The notes under the pieces: generated by a model
The model's database searches: none
What the model saw: only the letters and a program-made list of their open reading frames with translations
What the model was told of the DNA's origin: nothing
Position numbers and translations under genes: made by a program
Source: Eulemur rufifrons
Lineage: Eukaryota; Chordata; Mammalia; Primates; Lemuridae
Length of the DNA: 64,000 bases
Direction: 5' to 3'
Assembly: GCF_041146395.1 (NCBI RefSeq)
Contig: NW_027182939.1
Coordinates: 328,501 to 392,500 of the forward strand
Shown: piece by piece, positions 1 through 13,121 of the stretch
How the letters are laid out: each line of letters begins with the position of its first letter
Numbering within the stretch: the stretch's first letter is position 1

Positions 1-1879
1 CCTTCATAAAACACTAACTCCTAACCGCTAACCCTAACACTAACCAAAAACCCTAATCACTAATCCCTAACCCTAACGCTTAACTTTTACCCTAACCGTT
101 AACCCTCACCCTAAATCTTAACCCTGAACCTAACCTTAACCTTTAACTCTAAGCCTAACCCTTAACCCTACAGTAAGGAAGACCCTTAATGCTAATGGGA
201 TCCCTTATCCATAACCCTAACACTACAGCTAAAAATAACCCTAACCTTTGATCCTTAAACCTAACCCCTAACACTTACTTTAACCCCAAACCCTAACCCT
301 AATCCTAAGCATTAAACCTAACCCTATCTCTTAACCCTAACGCTAGCCCTTGCCCTAACGCCTAGATCTAACCCTAAATCTAATGTAGCGCCTAATCCTA
401 ACCTTAAGCCCTAATGCTACCACTAACCCTGAACCCTAAACCTACCCGTAACCATTAACACTAACCCTAACCTTGAACCTTAACCCTGAACCTAACCATT
501 ACCCGCACCCAAGCATTTAACCCTGACCCTAACCCTAATCCTTAATGCTAACCTTAACACTAAACCCTAACCCTAAGCCCAACACTTAACCCTAATCCTA
601 TCCCTTAACCCTAACAATAACCCTAACCCTAATGCTAACCCCTAAACGTAACCCAAACCATGACAAGTAAACCTAACCCTAACCTCTAACACAAACCATA
701 GCACATAACTCTAACCCTAAAACTAACCCTAACCCTAACCCTAAACCCTAAATCTTAACCTTAACCCTAAGCGTTACCTCTCACGCTAACCTTTAATCCT
801 AACCCTAATCCTAATCTTCAACCCTAAACCTAACACTTAACCCTAACCCTGTACCAAACCCTAACCCCTCATCTTAACCCTAACCGTAAACCTCAACCCT
901 AAACCAAAGTGTAACCGTTAAACCTAAGAGTAACCTTTAACCCTAACCCTAATCCCTAACCCTAAGCCCTCACCCTAACACTAAACTTCATCCTTAACCC
1001 TAACCAGAATCCTACCCCTAAATCTAATTCTCAGACTTCTTGCTTTCTTAGAGTTTAGAAAGCCTGCAATCCTCCCATGCCATGCGTGAAAGGAGGCTCT
1101 ACCACTGTGTCCTGCATGAAACCCACGGGCCCATACCCAGAGTATGATAGAGTGGGTTCCCGGGTACAATCCCAGCCCCCTAAACTCCCCCCGCCCGCCT
1201 AATGCAGACAGGGCCCGTGCGCTAAGCATAAACAATACCTTTAACAGATAACCCTAACCCTGAACATAACACCCAACCCTGTTCCTATTTCTCCCCTTAA
1301 CACGTAAACCTCACCGTGCGCCTAACTTTAACCTCTTATCCTAACGTTAATGCATAACCCATTTCCTGAGAACAACCCCTATCCCATAATTCTAACCCTA
1401 TCTCCTAGTCATCACTGTGACACCTAATCCCTAACCCTAATTCTAAACCGCTAACCCTAACCGTAACCCTACCTACAACCCTAACACTGACAGTAACCCT
1501 TACTTCTAACCCCAGCGCTATGCCTAACAAAAACCCTAACCCATGACACTAACCGTTCACACTAACCCCTAAGCCTTACCCTAACCCTTAACCCTAATCC
1601 TAATCCTAACCATTAAACCTAACCCTAGCTCTTAAAGCTAACCCTAAACCTTACCCTCACGACTAGACCTAACCCTGACACTAACCTAACACCTAACCCT
1701 AACCAGAACCCCTAAAGCTAACCCTGAACCCTATCCCTAACCCTAGCAGTAAACATTAACCCTAATCCTAAGCCCAACCCGTAACCCTAATCCTATCCTT
1801 TTACCCTAAAACTAACCACTAAACCTAACCCCCATAACTCACCCTTAACTCTAACCCCAATCCTAATTCTAACCATACC
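1..1879. repeat. Satellite unit 1 (reference unit, 1879 bp)
   Basis: Used here as the reference. Offsets 1-1029 are degenerate telomeric. A non-telomeric word lies at 174-206 (aaggaagacccttaatgcta, then a GGGATCCC palindrome). Perfect CCCTAA x3 sits at 727-744. The GC-rich core is 1030-1236, and 1237-1879 is again degenerate telomeric with a second non-telomeric island at 1362-1430 (including tcactgtga, a perfect 4-bp-arm palindrome). Confidence 0.95.
1030..1236. other. GC-rich non-telomeric core of the satellite (representative copy)
   Basis: About 205 bp with no CCCTAA. It contains several CpGs (catgcgtg, cacggg, ttcccgggta, cccgcccgcc, gtgcgc). A 9-bp inverted repeat has arms cacgggccc at 1124-1132 and gggcccgtg at 1211-1219, separated by about 78 bp. 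On the minus strand an open frame crosses the core and runs on into the telomeric part (stop at 981; first ATG at 1227-1229; an upstream in-frame TTG at 1233-1235). The minus strand also carries cagtggtagagcc, reminiscent of a tRNA D-arm/A-box. Present once in every complete unit; function unknown. Confidence 0.9.
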
Positions 1880-3757
1880 CCTTCATAAAACACTAACTCC
1901 TAACCGCTAACCCTAACACTAACCAAAAACCCTAATCACTAATCCCTAACCCTAACGCTTAACCTTTACCCTAACCGTTAACCCTCACCCTATATCTTAA
2001 CCCTGACCCTAACCTTAACCTTTAACTCTAAGCCTAACCCTTAACCCTACAGTAAGGAAGACCCTTAATGCTAATGGAATCCCTTATCCACAACCCTAAC
2101 ACTACAGCTAAAAATAACCCTAACCTTTGATCCTTAAACCTAACCCCTAACACTTACTTTAACCCCAAACCCTAACCCTAATCCTAAGCATTAAACCTAA
2201 CCCTATCTCTTAACCCTAACGCTAGCCCTTACCCTAACGCCTAGATCTAACCCTAAATCTAACGTACCGCCTAATCCTAACCTTAAGCCCTAATGCTACC
2301 ACTAACCCTGAAACCTAAACCTACCCGTAATCATTAACACTAACCCTAACCGTCAACCTTAAACCTGAACCTAACCATTACCCGCACCCAAGCATTTAAC
2401 CCTGACCCTAACCCTAATCCTTAATGCTAACCTTAACACTAAACCCTAACCCTAAGCCCAACACTTAACCCTAATCCTATCCCTTAACCCTAACACTAAC
2501 CCTAACCCTAATGCTAACCCCTAAACGTAACCCAAACCATGACAAGTAAACCTAACCCTAACCTCTAACACAAACCATAGCACATAACTCTAACCCTAAA
2601 ACTAACCCTAAACTTAACCCTAAACCCTAACTCTTAACCTTAACACTAAGCGTTAACTCTCACGCTAACCTTTAATCCTAACCCTAATCCTAATCTTCAA
2701 CCCTAAACCTAACACTTAACCCTAACACTGTACCAAAACCTAACCCCTCATCTTAACCCTAACCGTAAACCTCAACCCTAAACCAAAGTGTAACCGTTAA
2801 ACCTAAGAGTAACCTTTAACCCTAACCCTATTCCCTAACCCTAAGCCCTCACCTTAACACTAAACTTCATCCTTAACCCTAACCATAATCCTAACCCTAA
2901 ATCTAATTCTCAGACTTCTTGCTTCCTTAGAGTTTAGAAAGCCTGCAATCCTCCCATGCCATGCGTGAAAGGAGGCTCTACCACTGTGTCCTGCATGAAA
3001 CCCACGGGCCCATACCCAGAGTATGATAGAGTGGGCTCCCGGGTACAATCGCAGCCCCCTAAACTCCCCCCGCCCGCCTAATGCAGACAGGGCCCGTGCG
3101 CTAAGCATAAACAATACCTTTAACAGATAACCCTAACCCTGAACATAACACCCAACCCTGTTCCTATTTCTCCCCTTAACACGTAAACCTCACCGTGCGC
3201 CTAACTTTAACCTCTTATCCTAACGTTAATGCATAACCCATTTCCTGAGAACAACCCCTATCCCATAATTCTAACCCTATCTCCTAGTCATCACTGTGAC
3301 ACCTAATCCCTAACCCTAATTCTAAACCGCTAACCCTAACCGTAACCCTACCTACAACCCTAACACTGACAGTAACCCTTACTTCTAGCCCCAACGCTAT
3401 GCCTAACAAAAACCCTAACCCTTGACCCTAACACTTCACCCTAACCCCTAAGCCTTACCCTAACCCTTAACCCTAATCCTAATCCTAACCATTAAACCTA
3501 ACCCTAGCTCTTAAAGCTAACCCTAAACCTTACCCTCACGACTAGACCTAACCCTGACACTAACCTAACACCTAACCCTAACCAGAACCCCTAAAGCTAA
3601 CCCTGAACCCTATCCCTAACCCCAGCAGTAAACTTTAACCCTAAACCTAAGCCCAACCCGTAACCCTAATCCTATCCTTTTACCCTAAAACTAACCCCTA
3701 AACCTAACCCCTATACCTCACCCTAACTCTAACCCCAATCCTAATTCTAACCATACC
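1880..3757. repeat. Satellite unit 2 (1878 bp)
   Basis: Complete unit with the core at 2909-3115. Very close to unit 1 across the whole length, including the shared words aaaccatgacaagtaaacc and accgtgcgcctaac. Its perfect telomeric block is interrupted by a CTTAAC variant. Confidence 0.94.
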
Positions 3758-4477
3758 CCTTCATAAAACACTAACTCCTAACCGCTAACCCTAACACTAA
3801 CCAAAAACCCTAATCACTAATCCCTAACCCTAACGCTTAACCTTTACCCTAACCGTTAACCCTCACCCTAAATCTTAACCCTGACCCTAACCTTAACCTT
3901 TAACTCTAAGCCTAACCCTTAACCCTACAGTAAGGAAGACCCTTAATGCTAATGGGATCCCTTATCCATAACCCTAACACTACAGCTCAAAATAACCCTA
4001 ACCTTTGATCCTTAAACCTAACCCCTAACACTTACTTTAACCCCAAACCCTAACCCTAATCCTAAGCATTAAACCTAACCCTATCTCTTAACCCTAACGC
4101 TAGCCCTTACCCTAACGCCTAGATCTAACCCTAATCTAACGTACCGCCTAATCCTAACCTTAAGCCCTAATGCTAACACTAACCCTGAACCCTAAACCTA
4201 CCGGTAACCATTAACACTAACCCTAACCGTGAACCTTAACCCTGAACCTAACCATTACCCGCACCCAAGCATTTAACCCTGACCCTAACCCTAATCCTTA
4301 ATGCTAACCTTAACACTAAACCCTAACTCTAAGCCCAACACTTAACCCTAATCCTATCCCTTAACCCTAACACTAACCCTAACCCTAATGCTAACCCCTA
4401 AACGTAACCCAAACCATGACAAGTAAACCTAACCCTAACCTCTAACACAAACCATAGCACATAACTCTAACCCTAAA

Positions 4478-4508
<31 letters not shown>

Positions 4509-5633
4509 TCTTAACCTTAACCCTAAGCGTTAACTCTGACGCTAACCTTTAATCCTAACCCTAATCCTAATCTTCAAGCCTAAACCTAACACTTAACCCT
4601 AACCCTGTACCAAACCCTAACCCCTCATCTTAACCCTAACCGTAAACCTCAACCCTAAACCAAAGTGTAACCGTTAAACCTAAGAGTAACCTTTAACCCT
4701 AACCCTAATCCCTAACCCTAAGCCCTCACCCTAACACTAAACTTCATCCTTAACCCTAACCATAATCCTAACCCTAAATCTAATTCTCAGACTTCTTGCT
4801 TCCTTAGAGTTTAGAAAGCCTGCAATCCTCCCATGCCATGCGTGAAAGGAGGCTCTACCACTGTGTCCTGCATGAAACCCACGGGCCCATACCCAGAGTA
4901 TGATAGAGTGGGTTCCCGGGTACAATCCCAGCCCCCTAAACTCCCCCCGCCCGCCTAATGCAGACAGGGCCCGTGCGCTAAGCATAAACAATACCTTTAA
5001 CAGATAACCCTAACCCTGAACATAACACCCAACCCTGTTCCTATTTCTCCCCTTAACACGTAAACCTCACCGTGCGCCTAACTTTAACCTCTTATCCTAA
5101 CGTTAATGCATAACCCAATTCCTGAGAACAGCCCCTATCCCATAATTCTAACCCTATCTCCTAGTCATCACTGTGACACCTAATCCCTAACCCTAATTCT
5201 AAACCGCTAACCCTAACCGTAACCCTACCTACAACCCTAACACTGACAGTAACCCTTATTTTAACCCCAACGCTATGCCTAACAAAAACCCTAACCCTTG
5301 ACCCTAACCCTTGACCCTAACCCATAAGCCTTACCCTAACCCTTAACCCTAATTCTAATCCTAACCATTAAACCTAACCCTAGCTCTTAAAGCTAACCCT
5401 AAACCTTACCCTCACGACTAGACCTAACCCTGACACTAACCTAACACCTAACCCTAACCAGAACCCCTGAAGCTAAACCTGAACCCTATCCCTAACCCTA
5501 GCAGTAAACTTTAACCCTAAACCTAAGCCCAACCCGTTACCCTAATCCTATCCTTTTACCCTAAAACTAACCCCTAAACCTAACCCCTAAACCTCACCCT
5601 AACTCTAACCCCAATCCTAATTCTAACCATACC
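3758..5633. repeat. Satellite unit 3 (1876 bp)
   Basis: Complete unit, core 4786-4992. The part right of the core has variants found otherwise only in unit 4: cagcccctatccc near 5128, cccttattttaacccc near 5253 and cctgaagctaaacctg near 5467. Units 3 and 4 therefore exchanged or duplicated sequence recently. Confidence 0.94.
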
Positions 5634-6353
5634 CCTTCATAAAACACTAACTCCTAACCGCTAACCCTAACACTAACCAAAAACCCTAATCACTAATCCC
5701 TAACCCTAACGCTTAACCTTTACCCTAACCGTTAACCCTCACCCTAAATCTTAACACTGACCCTAACCTTAACCTTTAACTCTAAGCCTAACCCTTAACC
5801 CTACAGTAAGGAAGACCCTTAATGCTAATGGGATCCCTTATCCATAACCCTAACACTACAGCTCAAAGTAACCCTAACCTTTGATCCTTAAACCTAACCC
5901 CTAACACTTACTTTAACCCCAAACCCTAACCCTAATCCTAAGCATTAAACCTAACCCTATCTCTTAACCCTAACGCTAGCCCTTACCCTAACGCCTAGAT
6001 CTAACCCTAATCTAACGTACCGCCTAATCCTAACCTTAAGCCCTAATGCTAACACTAACCCTGAACCCTAAACCTACCGGTAACAATTAACACTAACCCT
6101 AACCGTGAACCTTAACCCTGAACCTAACCATTACCCGCACCCAAGCATTTAACCCTGACCCTAACCCTAATCCTTAATGCTAACCTTAACACTAAACCCT
6201 AACTCTAAGCCCAACACTTAACCCTAATCCTATCCCTTAACCCTAACACTAACCCTAACCCTAATGCTAACCCCTAAACGTAACCCAAACCATGACAAGT
6301 AAACCTAACCCTAACCTCTAACACAAACCATAGCACATAACTCTAACCCTAAA

Positions 6354-6384
<31 letters not shown>

Positions 6385-7508
6385 TCTTAACCTTAACCTA
6401 AGCGTTAACTCTCACGCTAACCTTTAATCCTAACCCTAATCCTAATCTTCAACCCTAAACCTAACACTTAACCCTAACCCTGTACCAAACCCTAACCCCT
6501 CATCTTAACCCTAACCGTAAACCTCAACCCTAAACCAAAGTGTAACCGTTAAACCTAAGAGTAACCTTTAACCCTAACCCTAATCCCTAACCCTAAGCCC
6601 TCACCCTAACACTAAACTTCATCCTTAACCCTAACCATAATCCTAACCCTAAATCTAATTCTCAGACTTCTTGCTTTCTTAGAGTTTAGAAAGCCTGCAA
6701 TCCTCCCATGCCATGCGTGAAAGGAGGCTCTACCACTGTGTCCTGCATGAAACCCACGGGCCCATACCCAGAGTATGATAGAGTGGGTTCCCGGGTACAA
6801 TCCCAGCCCCCTAAACTCCCCCCGCCCGCCTAATGCAGACAGGGCCCGTGCGCTAAGCATAAACAATACCTTTAACAGATAACCCTAACCCTGAACATAA
6901 CACCCAACCCTGTTCCTATTTCTCCCCTTAACACGTAACCCTCACCGTGCGCCTAACTTTAACCGCTTATCCTAACGTTAATGCATAACCCATTTCCTGA
7001 GAACAGCCCCTATCCCATAATTCTAACCCTATCTCCTAGTCATCACTGTGACACCTAATCCCTACCCCTAATTCTAAACCGCTAACCCTAAACGTAACCC
7101 TACCTACAACCCTAACACTGACAGTAACCCTTATTTTAACCCCAACGCTATGCCTAACAAAAACCCTAACCCTTGACCCTAACCCTTGACCCTAACCCCT
7201 AAGCCTTACCCTAACCCTTAACCCTAATTCTAATCCTAACCATTAAACCTAACCCTAGCTCTTAAAGCTAACCCTAAACCTTACCCTCACGACTAGACCT
7301 AACCCTGACACTAACCTAACACCTAACCCTAACCAGAACCCCTGAAGCTAAACCTGAACCCTATCCCTAACCCTAGCAGTAAACTTTAACCCTAAACCTA
7401 AGCCCAACCCGTTACCCTAATCCTATCCTTTTACCCTAAAACTAACCCCTAAACCTAACCCCTAAACCTCACCCTAACTCTAACCCCAATCCTAATTCTA
7501 ACCATACC
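5634..7508. repeat. Satellite unit 4 (1875 bp)
   Basis: Complete unit, core 6661-6867. Shares the private variants of unit 3 in its right part (cttattttaacccc near 7129, cctgaagctaaacc near 7342). In its left part it shares ctaaccctaatctaacgtac, where other units have an extra A. Confidence 0.94.
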
Positions 7509-9372
7509 CCTTCATAAAACACTAACTCCTAACCGCTAACCCTAACACTAACCAAAAACCCTAATCACTAATCCCTAACCCTAACGCTTAACCTTTACCC
7601 TAACCGTTAACCCTCACCCTAAATCTTAACACTGACCCTAACCTTAACCTTTAACTCTAAGCCTAACCCTTAACCCTACAGTAAGGAAGACCCTTAATGC
7701 TAATGGGATCCCTTATCCCTAACCCTAACACTACAGCTAAAAATAACCCTAACCTTGGATCCTTAAACCTAACCCCTAACACTTACTTTAACCCCAAACC
7801 CTGACCCTAATCCTAAGCATTAAACCTAACCCTATCTCTTAACCCTAACGCTGGACCTTACACTAACGCCTAGATCTAACCCTAAATCTAACCTACCGCC
7901 TAATCCTAACCTAAAGCCCTAATGCTAACACTAACCCTGAACCTTAAACCTACCCGTAACCCTTAACACTAACCCTATCCGTGAACCTAAACCCTGACCT
8001 TAAGCATTACCCTCACCCAAACATTTAACCCTGACCCTAACCCTAATCCTTAATGCTAACATTAACACTAAACCCTAACCCTAAGCCCAACACTTAACCC
8101 TAATCCTATCGTTTAACCCTAACCCTAACCCTAACCCTAATGCTAACCCGTAAAGGTAAACCTAACCATGACCAGTAAACCTAACCCTAACCTCTAACAC
8201 CAAACATAGCACATAACTCTAACCCTAAAACTAACCCTAAACCTAACCCTAAACCCTAACTCTTAACCTTAACCCTAAGCGTTAACTCTCACGCTAACCT
8301 TTAATCCTAACCCTAATCCTTTTCTTCAACCCTAGACCTAACACTTAACCCTAACCCTGTACCAAACCCTAACCCCTCATCTTAACCCTAACCGTAAACC
8401 TCAACCCTAAACCAAAGTGTAACCGTTAAACCTAAGAGTAACCTTTAACCCTAACCCTAATCCCTAACCCTAAGCCCTCACCCTAACACTAAACTTCATC
8501 CTTAACCCTAACCAGAATCCTAACCCTAAATCTAATTCTCAGACTTCTTGCTTTCTTAGAGTTTAGAAAGCCTGCAATCCTCCCATGCCATGCGTGAAAG
8601 GAGGTTCTACCACTGTGTCCTGCATGAAACCCACGGGCCCATACCCAGAGTATGATAGAGTGGGTTCCCGGGTACAATCCCAGCCCCCTAAACTCCCCCC
8701 ACCCGCCTAATGCAGACAGGGCCCGTGCGCTAAGCATAAACAATACCTTTAACAGATAACCCTAACCCTGAACATAACACCCAACCCTGTTCCTATTACT
8801 CCCCTTAACACGTAAACCTCACCGTGCGCCTAACTTTAACCTCTTATCCTAACGTTAATGCATAACCCATTTCCTGAGAACAACCTCATCCCATAATTCT
8901 AACCCTATGTCCTAGTCATCACTGTGACACCTAATCCCTAACCCTAATTCTAAACCTCTAACCCTAACCGTAACCCTACCTACAACCGTAACACTGACAG
9001 TAACCCTTACTTCTAACCCCAACGCTATGCCTAACAAAAACCCTAACCCTTCACCCTAACCCCTAAGCCTTACCCTAACCCTTAACCCTAATCCTAATCC
9101 TAACCATTAAACCTAACCCTAGCTCTTAAAGCTAACCCTAAACCTTACCCTCACGACTAGACCTAACCCTGACACTAACCTAACACCTAACCCTAACCAG
9201 AACCCCTAAAGCTAACCCTGAACCCTATCCCTAACCCTAGCAGTAAACTTTAAACCTAAACCTAAGCCCAACCCGTAACCCAAATCCTATCCTTTTACCC
9301 TAAAACTAACCCCTAAACCTAACCCCTATACCTCAACCTAACTCTAACACCAATCCTAATTCTAACCATACC
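7509..9372. repeat. Satellite unit 5 (1864 bp)
   Basis: Complete unit, core 8538-8744. It is 12 bp shorter than most neighbours because one cttgaccctaac double-hexamer step is missing near 9047. From here on the array uses a slightly different variant set (acctaccgcctaat, ccaaccatgaccag) from units 1-4, marking a subfamily boundary. Confidence 0.94.
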
Positions 9373-11249
9373 CCTTCATAAAACACTAACTCCTAACCGC
9401 TAACCCTAACACTAACCAAAAACCCTAATCACTAATCCCTAACCCTAACGCTTAACCTTTACCCTAACCGTTAACCCTCACCCTAAATCTTAACACTGAC
9501 CCTAACCTTAACCTTTAAGTCTAAGCCTAACCCTGAACCCTACAGTAAGGAAGACCCTTAATGCTAATGGGATCCCTTATCCCTAACCCTAACACTACAG
9601 CTAAAAATAACCCTAACTTTGGATCCTTAAACGTAACCCCTAACACTTACTTTAACCCCAAACCCTAACCCTAATCCTAAGCATTAAACCTAACCCTATC
9701 TCTTAACCCTAACGCTAGCCCTTACCCTAAAGCCTAGATCTAACCCTAAATCTAACCTACCGCCTAATCTTAACCTTAAACCCTAATGATAACTCTAACC
9801 CCGAACCCTAAACCTACCCGTAACCCTTAACACTAACCCTATCCGTGAACCTTAACCCTGACCCTAACCATTTACCGGACCCAAACATTTAACCCTGACC
9901 CTAAACCTAATCCTTAATGCTAACCCTAACACTAAACCCTAACCCTAAGCCCAACACTTATCCCTAATCCTATCCCTTAACCCTAACCCTAACCCTAATG
10001 CTACCCCCTAAACGTAACTCTAACCGTGACCAGTAAACCTAACCCTAACCTCTAACACAAACCATAGCACATAACTCTAACCCTAAAACTAACCCTAACC
10101 CTAACCCTAACCCTAAACCCTAACTCTTAACCTTAACCCTAAGCGTTAACTCTCACGCTAACCTTTAATCCTAACCCTAATCCTAATCTTCAACCCTAAA
10201 CCTAACACTTAACCCTAACCCTGTACCAAACCCTAACCCCTCATCTTAACCCTAACCGTAAACCTCAACCCTAAACCAAAGTGTAACCGTTAAACCTAAG
10301 AGTAACCTTTAACCCTAACCCTAATCCCTAACCCTAAGCCGTGACCCTAACACTAAACTTCATCCTTAACCCTAACCAGAATCCTAACCCTAAATCTATT
10401 CTCAGACTTCTTGCTTCCTTAGAGTTTAGAAAGCCTGCAATCCTCCCATGCCATGCGTGAAAGGAGGCTCTACCACTGTGTCCTGCATGAAACCCACGGG
10501 CCCATACCCAGAGTATGATAGAGTGGGTTCCCGGGTACAATCCCAGCCCCCTAAACTCCCCCCGCCCGCCTAATGCAGACAGGGCCCGTGCGCTAAGCAT
10601 AAACAATACCTTTAACAGATAACCCTAACCCTGAACATAAGACCCAACCCTGTTCCTATTTCTCCCCTTAACACGTAAACCTCACCGTGCGCCTAACTTT
10701 AACCTCTTATCCTAACGTTAATGCATAACCCATTTCCTGAGAACAGCCAATATCCCATAATTCTAACCCTATCTCCTAGTCATCACTGTGACACCTACTC
10801 CCTAACCCTAATTCTAAACCGCTAACCCTAACCGTAACCCTACCTACAACCCTAACACTGACAGTAACCCTTACTTCTAACCCCAACGCTATGCCTAACA
10901 AAAACCCTAACCCTTGACCCTAACCCTTCACCCTAACCCCTAAGCCTTACCCTAACCCTTAACCCTAATCCTAATCCTAACCATTAAACCTAACCCTAGC
11001 TCTTAAAGCTAACCCTAAACCTTACCCTCACGACTAGACCTAACCCTGACACTAACCTAACACCTAACCCTAACCAGAACCCCTAAAGCTAACCCTGAAC
11101 CCTATCCCTAACCCTAGCAGTAAACTTTCACCCTAAACCTAAGCCCATCCCGTAACCCTAATCCTATCCTTTTACCCTAAAACTAACCCCTAAACCTAAC
11201 CCCTATACCTCACCCTAACTCTAACCCCAATCCTAATTCTAACCATACC
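9373..11249. repeat. Satellite unit 6 (1877 bp)
   Basis: Complete unit, core about 10401-10607. One A is missing just left of the core (aaatctattctcag near 10391), which shifts the minus-strand frame that is open in most other units. Perfect CCCTAA x4 at 10093-10116. Confidence 0.94.
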
Positions 11250-11964
11250 CCTTCATAAAACACTAACTCCTAACCGCTAACCCTAACACTAACCAAAAAC
11301 CTTAATCACTAATCCCTAACCCTAACGCTTAACCTTTACCCTAACCGTTAACCCTCACCCTAAATCTTAACACTGACCCTAACCTTAACCTTTAACTCTA
11401 AGCTTAACCCTTAACCCTACAGTAAGGAACACCCTTAATGCTAATGGGATCCCTTATCCCTAACCCTAACACTACAGCTCAAAATAACCCTAACCTTTGA
11501 TCCTTAAAACTAACCCCTAACACTTACTTTAATCCCAAACCCTAACCCTACTCCTAAGGAATAAACCTAACCCTATATCTTAACCCTAACGCTAGCCCTT
11601 ACCCTAACGCCTAGATCTAACCCTAAATCTAACCTACCGCCTAATCCTAACCTTAAGCCCTAATGCTAACACTAACCCTGAACCCTAAACATACCCGTAA
11701 CTCTTAACGCTAACCCTATCCGTGAACCTTAACCCTGACCCTAATCATTACCCGCACCCAAGCATTTAACCCTGACCCTAACCCTAATCCTTAATGTTCA
11801 CCCTAACACTAAACCCTAACCCTAAGCCCAACACTTAACCCTAATCCTATCCCTTAACCCTAACCCTAACCCTAATGCTAACCCCTAAAGTTAAACCTAA
11901 CCATGACCAGTAAACCTAACCATAACCTCTAACACAAACCATAGCACTTAACTCTAACCCTAAA

Positions 11965-11995
<31 letters not shown>

Positions 11996-13121
11996 TCTTA
12001 ACCTTAACCCTAAGCATTCACTCTCACGCTAACCTTTAATCCTAACCCTAATCCTAATCTTCAACCCTAAACCTAACACTTAACCCTAACCCTGTACCAA
12101 ACCCTAACCCCTCATCTTAACCCTAACCGTAAACCTCAACCCTAAACCAAAGTGTAACCGTTAAACCTAAGAGTAACCTTTAACCCTAACCCTAATCCCT
12201 AACCCTAAGTCCTCACCCTAACACTAAACTTCATCCTTAACCCTAACCAGAATCCTAACCCTAAATCTAATTCTCAGACTTCTTGCTTTCTTAGAGTTTA
12301 GAAAGCCTGCAATCCTCCCATGCCATGCGTGAAAGGAGGCTCTACCACTGTGTCCTGCATGAAAACCACGGGCCCATACCCAGAGTATGATAGAGTGGGT
12401 TCCCGGGTACAATCCCAGCCCCCTAAACTCCCCCCGCCCGCCTAATGCAGACAGGGCCCGTGCGCTAAGCATAAACAATACCTTTAACAGATAACCCTAA
12501 CCCTGAACATAACACCCAACCCTGTTCCTATTTCTCCCCTTAACACGTAAACCTCACCGTGCGCCTAACTTTAACCTCTTATCCTAACGTTAATGCATAA
12601 CCCATTTCCTGAGAACAACCCCATCCCCATAATTCTAACCCTATCTCCTAGTCATCACTGTGACACCTAATCCCTAACCCTAATTCTAAACCGCTAACCC
12701 TAACCGTAACCCTACCTACAACCCTAACACTGACATTAACCCTTACTTCTAACCCCAACGCTATGCCTAACAAAAACCCTAACCCTTGACCCTAACCCTT
12801 CACCCTAACCCCTAAGCCTTACCCTAACCCTTAACCCTAATCCTAATCCTAACCATTAAACCTAACCCTAGCTCTTAAAGCTAACCCTAAACCTTACCCT
12901 CACGACTAGACCTAACCCTGACTCTAACCTAACACCTAACCCTAACCAGAACCCCTAAAGCTAACCCTGAACCCCATCCCTAACCCTAGCAGTAAACTTT
13001 AACCCTAAACCTAAGCCCAACCCGTAACCCTAATCCTATCCTTTTACCCTAAAACTAACCCCTAAACCTAACCCCTATACCTCACCCTAACTCTAACCCC
13101 AATCCTAATTCTAACCATACC
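11250..13121. repeat. Satellite unit 7 (1872 bp)
   Basis: Complete unit, core 12273-12479, with the core variant gaaaaccacggg. The left half has several private changes (taaggaataaacc near 11575, ttaatgttcaccc near 11790). Confidence 0.94.

Noticed and set aside
1..1000. Functional chromosome-end telomere
   Set aside because: CCCTAA is heavily mutated with the same mutations in every unit and pure runs of only about 1-5; a real terminus would be long pure repeats.
981..1235. Conserved 84-codon minus-strand frame as a multicopy gene
   Set aside because: The most upstream start codon is TTG, the ATG is lost in unit 25, there is a nonsense change in unit 28 and frameshifts in units 6, 19 and 26, and much of the C-terminus is translated telomeric repeat. 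Kept only as a finding to test.
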